A program made the translations under genes and the position numbers. The notes beneath the pieces are model-generated. The model saw only the letters and a list, made by a program, of their open reading frames with translations, ran no database searches and had not been told where the DNA came from. DNA of 64,000 nt from assembly GCF_047556435.1 (NCBI RefSeq), contig NZ_CP180210.1, positions 1,302,001 through 1,366,000 on the forward strand, read 5' to 3'. Shown in pieces: positions 59,285-64,000 of this stretch; the stretch's first letter is position 1; each line of letters starts with the position of its first letter. This stretch comes from Alteromonas sp047556435 (GTDB taxonomy: Bacteria > Pseudomonadota > Gammaproteobacteria > Enterobacterales > Alteromonadaceae).

Positions 59285-59752
59285 TTATTGGTTCTTAATT
59301 GGCAGCTCGGTAGTATTTTTTACCTGCTTCAACGCGAAGGTTGAGCTTAAGTGGTCCACCAGAGGCAGGTGAGTAAGTTTGTTTTTAAGCAGATACTCGT
59401 ATTCTTCAATACTTTCCACAATCACTTTAAGCAAATAATCTTTTTCGCCACTGGTGGTATGACATTCCACGATTTCATCAATTGACTGTACCGCATTTTC
59501 GAAATCTGTGAGGGAATCTCCGTCATGATTTTTTAGCGTGACGTAAATGAAAACTGAAACGCCCAGGTTTAGTTTTTTGCTGTTTAACAACGTCACTTTT
59601 CTAAGGATGATGCCATCGGCCTCCATACGTTTTACGCGACGCCAGCATGGTGTATGAGAGAGCCCAACCTGCTGACTCAGGTCGGCCATGGATACGGTTG
59701 CATCCTGCTGTAAAACGCGAAGGATCTCGCGGTCAAACTTGTCGAGTTTCAT
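59285..59752 (-). CDS. Lrp/AsnC-family transcriptional regulator
   Basis: Regulator of 155 residues. N-terminal HTH (DREILRVLQQDATVSMADLSQQVGLSHTPCWRRVKRME) and C-terminal ligand-binding RAM/AsnC domain (about 65-145, VFIYVTLKNHD...ECHTTSGEKDYLLKVIVESIEEYEYLL). It is divergent from the amino-acid dehydrogenase gene, its probable target. Closer to BkdR/small Lrp paralogues than to global Lrp, by length and context (inference). Confidence 0.93.
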   Translation of the reverse strand: MKLDKFDREILRVLQQDATVSMADLSQQVGLSHTPCWRRVKRMEADGIILRKVTLLNSKKLNLGVSVFIYVTLKNHDGDSLTDFENAVQSIDEIVECHTTSGEKDYLLKVIVESIEEYEYLLKNKLTHLPLVDHLSSTFALKQVKNTTELPIKNQ

Positions 59753-59805
59753 TAACGGCTATTTCCACACTAATTATGATGCGTATTATATATTAAAAAC
59801 ATTTA

Positions 59806-59821
59806 TAGGATACATATCCTA
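59806..59821. promoter_or_regulatory. Candidate Lrp-type operator
   Basis: Perfect palindrome TAGGATACATATCCTA (7-bp arms, 2-base centre) in an AT-rich intergenic region between the divergent regulator and dehydrogenase genes. Size and symmetry fit Lrp-family sites. Confidence 0.55.
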
Positions 59822-59944
59822 GCTTACGAAAAGTTACAAAGATTGCATTTCAGTTTGTAAATTCCATTAACAAAGTTCGCAACGCATGTCCTCAACCAGT
59901 TGAACTACTATATTGTAAAATCCAAGCAACCTTTTTGAGTGACT

Positions 59945-61003
59945 ATGTCTGTTTTTGACCATTCCGAATTCGATAACCACGAACACGTAGCTTTTTACCA
60001 TGATAAAGAAGCGGGTCTGAGTGCGATTATCGCTGTGCACAATACCAACCTCGGTCCTGCATTGGGTGGTTGCCGAATGTGGCCGTATATTAACAGTTCA
60101 GAGGCACTGACAGACGTACTCCGTTTATCCAAAGGCATGACCTACAAATCGGCCATGGCGAACCTTGAACTAGGCGGTGGCAAGTCTGTAATAATTGGTG
60201 ACCCGCGTAAAGCTAAAACGCCGGAAATGATGCGCGCGATGGGACGATTTGTTGATTCTTTAGGCGGTAAATACTTTACAGCAGAAGACTCAGGTATCGC
60301 GGTGACTGACTTACAGGCCATGGCAAAAGAGTCATCTTACATTGCGGGTGTAAACGCACGGTATCACTATAACGGCGAAGAGGCGGATGGTAACCCCGCG
60401 CCATCAACAGCGTATGGAGTATTTGTCGGCCTGCGTGCAACTGTTGAATATGCAACGGGGAGAAGTCTTGAAGGCGTTTCCGTCGCTATTCAGGGAATGG
60501 GGCATGTCGGGTATCGCCTGGCAAAACATCTTCACAACGCCGGCGCGACATTGTATGTCACTGATATTTATCCGGAAGGGGTTGAGCGGGCAGTGAGGGA
60601 GTTTGGTGCAACAGCGGTCGCACCCGAAGACATCTTCGGGCTGGATGTTGATGTCATTGCGCCGTGTGCGCTTGGTGCAGCAATTAACGATGAATCGTTG
60701 CCCATGCTCAAGGCCAAAGTGATTGCAGGGGCCGCCAATAATCAACTTGCCCGCGAGGAGATGGGCGAATTGTTACGCGAGAAAGGGATCCTTTACGCGC
60801 CAGATTATGTGATTAACGCCGGTGGCGTAATCGATATCTTCCATCAACGTATGGAAAGCTCGTCCAACGAGGCACTGCGCGACCATCTCGATAACATTGG
60901 CACTACGCTGAAAGCGATATACGCGCGCTCAGATGAAGAAGGGAAAGCCACAAACCGGGTTGCCAATACCATGGCGGAAGAACGATTTAACGCGAAGGGT
61001 TGA
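59945..61003 (+). CDS. Leucine/phenylalanine/valine-type dehydrogenase
   Basis: NAD-dependent amino-acid dehydrogenase of 352 residues, Glu/Leu/Phe/Val family. Substrate motif GPALGGCRMWPY and catalytic lysines in SKGMTYKSAMANLELGGGKSVI, then Rossmann GMGHVGYRLAKHL (about 184-196) and CALGAAINDES...GAANNQLA. It oxidatively deaminates branched-chain or aromatic amino acids. ATG 59945 (MSVFDHSEF) is used; GTG 59939 is the frame limit. It lies beside the tyrosine, phenylalanine and tryptophan catabolic genes. Confidence 0.92.
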   Translation: MSVFDHSEFDNHEHVAFYHDKEAGLSAIIAVHNTNLGPALGGCRMWPYINSSEALTDVLRLSKGMTYKSAMANLELGGGKSVIIGDPRKAKTPEMMRAMGRFVDSLGGKYFTAEDSGIAVTDLQAMAKESSYIAGVNARYHYNGEEADGNPAPSTAYGVFVGLRATVEYATGRSLEGVSVAIQGMGHVGYRLAKHLHNAGATLYVTDIYPEGVERAVREFGATAVAPEDIFGLDVDVIAPCALGAAINDESLPMLKAKVIAGAANNQLAREEMGELLREKGILYAPDYVINAGGVIDIFHQRMESSSNEALRDHLDNIGTTLKAIYARSDEEGKATNRVANTMAEERFNAKG

Positions 61004-61033
61004 AACCTTCATAACAAGTCGTCATAATGCGCC

Positions 61034-61069
61034 GCTCAGTTCAGACAGACACGCTGTTTTGAACTGAGC
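61034..61069. repeat. Long hairpin between the dehydrogenase gene and SRP RNA
   Basis: GCTCAGTTCA (61034-61043) and TGAACTGAGC (61060-61069) are perfect 10-bp arms, with inner ACAG/CTGT around ACACG. It ends 10 bases before the SRP RNA. The following bases (CAGTTTCTA) are only weakly T-rich. Confidence 0.65.
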
Positions 61070-61079
61070 CAGTTTCTAT

Positions 61080-61191
61080 GGTGGGCTCTTGGTCCTCCCG
61101 CAATGATACTCTGTGAATCCGGTCAGGCCTGGAAGGGAGCAGCCGCAGCAGACGACTCATGTGCCGGGATGTGGCTGGGAGTCTGCCACCC
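61080..61191 (+). ncRNA. ffs: 4.5S RNA of the signal recognition particle
   Basis: About 112 bases that align with E. coli 4.5S RNA. 5' end GGTGGGCTCTTGG, CTCCCGCAA, domain IV with GGTCAGG, the GGAA tetraloop, GGAGCAGCC, then GTGCCGGGATGTGGCTGG and the pairing 3' end GCCACCC. It binds Ffh and targets membrane proteins. Ends are placed by pairing and may be off by a few bases. Confidence 0.95.
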
Positions 61192-61194
61192 AAT

Positions 61195-61476
61195 TCACGC
61201 TTTCTTCGGTTTTCTGTCGGCCGCCTGGTCGAGAAATTTCATTGCCTTCGTGACCGCATGTTCTACGTTCATTTCCATTTGCTGTCTTTCACTTTGCGGC
61301 AGGTAGAATGCCATATCCACTTCGTAACGAATATAGCGCGGTGGCACCTGATTTAATGCAAGACAGCAAAGGTCAGCCAGATAATCCGCGGACTTGGTTT
61401 TATCCAGCTTGAGATCAGTGATCCTTTCCAGTACCAGATGTTCGTAATAATTATGGATATCGTCGTCCAACTTCAT
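61195..61476 (-). CDS. ComFB-like small protein
   Basis: Protein of 93 residues resembling the late-competence ComFB family. It has NYYEHLVLERI, YLADLCCLALNQVPPRYIRYEVDMAFYL (the family ALNxxPPRY core, about 32-59) and a C-terminal helix ending in a Lys-rich tail. Some ComFB-domain proteins bind cyclic dinucleotides; that role here is unproven. ATG 61476 has AAGGGAT upstream. It converges on the SRP RNA gene, leaving three bases between them. Confidence 0.75.
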   Translation of the reverse strand: MKLDDDIHNYYEHLVLERITDLKLDKTKSADYLADLCCLALNQVPPRYIRYEVDMAFYLPQSERQQMEMNVEHAVTKAMKFLDQAADRKPKKA

Positions 61477-61651
61477 TTTCAGATCCCTTTACAGTAATTC
61501 TATATACCTTATAGCTGGTTCTCTGTTGATGTCGAGGGCAGGGTGGTAAGATTCAGCAAAATTCGGTGGCAGCAACAGACTGTAGGGCAGAAAGAAGGTC
61601 TGCGGTCAATAACAACACTGAGCGAAAACACTACGAGTCTGCGAGAACACT

Positions 61652-62752
61652 ATGAAAAGAAACACCACGCCTGTTTATTACGGTGATTACCTGCAACTAG
61701 ATAAATTATTAGGTGCCCAGTCTCTCCAAAGTACAAAATATGGTGAGCCCGCGCATGATGAAATGCTGTTTATTATCGTGCACCAGGTTTATGAGTTGTG
61801 GTTTAAGCAGGTGTTGCATGAACTCAACGCGGTAATCGATACCTTCAACAGTGATGAGGTTAAAGACCAGCAGCTTATCAGTGTGGTGCACCGTCTTAAC
61901 CGCATCATTCAGATCCAGCAGCTAATGAACGATCAAATCAGTGTGATGGAGACCATGACGCCGCAACAGTTTTTGTCATTCAGAGATTTGCTGGTACCTG
62001 CTTCAGGCTTTCAGAGCATTCAGTTTAAACGACTTGAAATCTCATTGGGTCTGAAGCGCGAATACCGCATCGATTTTGATAAGCAAAGTTTTTATAACCG
62101 TCTCAGCGATGAAGACAGAAGCTTACTGGAATCACTGGAAAGCAAGCCCAGCTTATTTGAGTTAATTGAGCGCTGGCTAGAGCGCCTGCCTTTATTAAAG
62201 ATGAAGAACTTTGATTTCTGGCAGCACTATCAGAATGCGACTGACGAGTTGCTGTCGAACGACAAAGACACAATCGAAACGAATGACACCTTGTCAGAGA
62301 AAGAAAAGCAACAGGAATTAAAAGACTGGCAATCTACCCGCGAAAATTTTGATGCACTTTTCAATGAGAGCAGATATGCGGCACTTCAGTCTGAGGGGAA
62401 ATTTCGGCTTAATCAACGTGCGATGTTATCGGCGCTTTTCATTAAACAATATTCTGAGGAGCCTATTTTCAACCTGCCGTTTCAGGTCATTACGGCCCTG
62501 ACAGAAATTGACGAAAAGCTGACAATCTGGCGTTATCGCCATGCCATGATGGTGCAACGCATGCTGGGTACGAAAATAGGGACCGGTGGTTCATCGGGAC
62601 ATCAGTATTTAAAGAAAACGACGGAATCTAATCGTATCTTCCTGGATTTCTTTAACATGGCGACGTTCTTATTGCCGAAAGATATGCTGCCACCATTGCC
62701 AGATGAAATATCCCGGTACCTTGGTTTTTATCTAAGCGCTGACAGAACCTGA
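61652..62752 (+). CDS. kynA: Tryptophan 2,3-dioxygenase
   Basis: Heme enzyme of 366 residues opening the indole ring of tryptophan to N-formylkynurenine. Family segments: YGDYLQLDKLLGAQ, HDEMLFIIVHQVYELWFKQVLHEL (substrate-binding Phe and His), QFLSFRDLLVPASGFQSIQFK (Arg and Tyr/Phe active-site region), and MVQRMLGTKIGTGGSSGHQYLKKT with the proximal heme His in WRYRHAMMVQRML. It is longer than the 280-residue Xanthomonas enzyme and closer to the animal type. No kynurenine-pathway genes follow. Confidence 0.95.
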   Translation: MKRNTTPVYYGDYLQLDKLLGAQSLQSTKYGEPAHDEMLFIIVHQVYELWFKQVLHELNAVIDTFNSDEVKDQQLISVVHRLNRIIQIQQLMNDQISVMETMTPQQFLSFRDLLVPASGFQSIQFKRLEISLGLKREYRIDFDKQSFYNRLSDEDRSLLESLESKPSLFELIERWLERLPLLKMKNFDFWQHYQNATDELLSNDKDTIETNDTLSEKEKQQELKDWQSTRENFDALFNESRYAALQSEGKFRLNQRAMLSALFIKQYSEEPIFNLPFQVITALTEIDEKLTIWRYRHAMMVQRMLGTKIGTGGSSGHQYLKKTTESNRIFLDFFNMATFLLPKDMLPPLPDEISRYLGFYLSADRT

Positions 62753-63279
62753 GTGAAATGGGTTTTCCCTGAACGGCCTTCGTCACTAACGCAGGCCGTA
62801 TGTTGCTGCACCGACACCTGGCGCCTGCCTGAGTGAATATGGAATGACACCGGGTGCAGTAGCAGCGCAAAAGTGTAGCTCCAGAACTGCGTAAATGGGG
62901 GACTTTCTTTCTGTAAACACATCGCTGCGAACTCACAGGAAAGGGAAACTGAAAATCGCACAAGTCATAATTCCTGCGCGGCATTTCATCATTCTTTTTA
63001 CACCAAAAAGAAACTCAAGATCTTGGACGAAACACTCTCTCCTGGTCGGGCCACATGCGTTGAATTTCAGTGAGTAGCAGATAACGTGAGGATAAAAATG
63101 ATTAAACACGTACCGCGAGTCTGCAAGTTTGTGTTGCAGTAGTATGAAAATTAACCGTATTTTAATTTGAAAAGTAAATTGAGCGTTAATAAAGATGGTG
63201 GTGTAAGTTAATTTTTACAGCGAAGTGATAAATGACTGAAAAAAAATTGAACTTTTAAAACCCGCTCGTCGGATCCCAG
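62753..63279. other. Non-coding stretch upstream of the TonB-dependent receptor
   Basis: About 530 bases. The frames present are short, lack ribosome sites and give implausible translations. The last 150 bases are AT-rich, as expected before a strongly regulated gene. No clear operator palindrome was recognised. Confidence 0.55.
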
Positions 63280-63309
63280 TTGACCCCCGTTGCTGGATGT
63301 GGTTATTAT
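63280..63309 (+). promoter_or_regulatory. Promoter of the TonB-dependent receptor gene
   Basis: TTGACC (63280-63285), 18-base spacer, TATTAT (63304-63309). It would give a leader of about 85 bases. Confidence 0.65.
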
Positions 63310-63402
63310 CATTCCTGAGGCTTAGACCTTATAAATAATAAGTCGTTCCAAGCGATTTTAAAAACACACACTAAGAGTTTTAGTGGTCCAGGGAGACAAT
63401 AC

Positions 63403-64000
63403 ATGTTTACAAACTCGAAACTGGCAAAGTCAGTTAAGCTGGCTTGTGCTTTTGGTGCTGCATCTGCAGCCATGATTGCACCTTCTGCTTTTGCACAGGC
63501 AACTGCTGAAGTTGATGCTAATGCAGATCAACCAATCGAGAAAATCTCGGTAACAGGCTCACGCATCAAGCGTACTGACCTTGAAGGTGCGTCACCTGTT
63601 GTTTCAATCACTGCAGCAGATATCAAACTGGAAGGTGACTTCACAGTTGCGGACGCTCTGCGTTCAAGCTCACTGAACTCTTTCGGTTCTTTCTCTGAGC
63701 GTTCAGGTTCTTCTGCACAATCTCAAGCAACTATCAACCTGCGTGGTGCTGGTTCACGTCGTACACTGGTTCTTCTGAACGGTCGTCGTTTCCCAGGTTC
63801 ACCTACTCTGGGTGGTGCTTCTGCTAACCTTAACGCCATTCCAATGGCTGCTGTTGAGCGTATCGACATCATGACTGAAGGTGCTTCTTCAATCTATGGT
63901 TCTGACGCAATGGCTGGTGTTGTAAACATCATCCTTAAAGACAACTTTGAAGGTCTGACGTTCAACATCGGCGCTGGTCAGCGTGATCAGGACGAAGGCA
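63403..64000 (+). CDS. TonB-dependent receptor (3' truncated by the window)
   Basis: The first 199 codons of an outer-membrane TonB-dependent transporter. Signal peptide SVKLACAFGAASAAMIAPSAFAQ (cleavage near residue 32), then a TonB-box-like IEKISVTGSRIKR, and the plug domain: SPVVSITAADIKLEGDFTVADALR, TINLRGAGSRRTLVLLNGRRF, and IDIMTEGASSIYGSDAMAGVVNIILK. GGGAGA (63391-63396) precedes ATG 63403. The start resembles the many nutrient-uptake receptors of Alteromonadaceae; substrate cannot be told from the plug alone. Placement after tryptophan dioxygenase does not prove a link. Confidence 0.93.
   Translation, partial: MFTNSKLAKSVKLACAFGAASAAMIAPSAFAQATAEVDANADQPIEKISVTGSRIKRTDLEGASPVVSITAADIKLEGDFTVADALRSSSLNSFGSFSERSGSSAQSQATINLRGAGSRRTLVLLNGRRFPGSPTLGGASANLNAIPMAAVERIDIMTEGASSIYGSDAMAGVVNIILKDNFEGLTFNIGAGQRDQDEG

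Overview
The window looks like chromosomal DNA of a marine gammaproteobacterium of the Alteromonadaceae (Alteromonas, Salinimonas or a near relative). This is inferred from gene content and order: the end of a cheB-parC-parP-cheW chemotaxis operon, recX-alaS-csrA followed by tRNA-Ser and tRNA-Arg genes, a sodium-pumping oxaloacetate decarboxylase (oadGAB), sapABCDF-pspF next to pspABC, phhA-tyrR beside a homogentisate pathway operon, and a TonB-dependent receptor of the type abundant in that family. Base composition is close to half G+C by eye. I saw no phage, transposon, integron or CRISPR array; coding density is high and most genes have recognisable families.

Layout. 1-3.6 kb: distal chemotaxis operon (cheB C-terminus, parC, parP, cheW, DUF2802 protein). 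3.7-9 kb: methionine operon under a tandem MetJ operator: metA, metH split into two ORFs at a domain boundary, and a DUF938 methyltransferase. 9-11.6 kb: a Cache-type chemoreceptor. 11.6-14.7 kb: two exported proteins, one a PQQ-type propeller with a Calx-beta domain and a GlyGly-CTERM-like tail. 14.7-18 kb: divergent metR/metE with a consensus MetR site. 18-21.5 kb: an OxyR-like regulator lacking the peroxidatic cysteine, divergent from a beta-carbonic anhydrase and a SulP transporter. 21.9-25.2 kb: phosphate-type binding protein, outer-membrane porin-like protein and diguanylate cyclase, overlapping or closely spaced. 25.4-29.2 kb: three-subunit molybdenum aldehyde oxidoreductase. 29.3-31.6 kb: a small exported protein divergent from an HTH-FlgO/TolB-TPR regulator. 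31.6-36.2 kb: metallo-beta-lactamase-fold lipoprotein, M13 peptidase lipoprotein, DUF482 protein.

36.3-44 kb: recX, alaS, csrA, tRNA-Ser(GCU), two identical tRNA-Arg(ACG) genes, oadGAB. 44.1-50.6 kb: pspF-sapABCDF on the minus strand. 50.7-52.3 kb: pspABC behind a sigma-54 promoter. 52.4-59.2 kb: phenylalanine and tyrosine degradation (phhA, tyrR with a perfect TyrR box, hppD-hmgA-fahA-maiA). 59.3-61.5 kb: an Lrp-type regulator divergent from a leucine/phenylalanine-type dehydrogenase, the 4.5S SRP RNA and a ComFB-like protein. 61.6-64 kb: tryptophan 2,3-dioxygenase, a long non-coding stretch and the start of a TonB-dependent receptor.

How the genes work together. Methionine synthesis has both a cobalamin-dependent route (metA, split metH; MetJ control) and a cobalamin-independent route (metE; MetR control). 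Amino-acid catabolism is clustered: phenylalanine to tyrosine (PhhA), 4-hydroxyphenylpyruvate to fumarate plus acetoacetate (HppD, HmgA, FahA, MaiA), tryptophan to N-formylkynurenine (TDO), and branched-chain or aromatic deamination (dehydrogenase), with TyrR and Lrp as local regulators. The points I consider most worth a second look are the in-frame fission of metH, the OxyR-like protein in which His replaces Cys199 beside a CO2/bicarbonate module, residue 111 of MetA, the binding protein-porin-diguanylate cyclase operon, and several unexplained intergenic palindromes.
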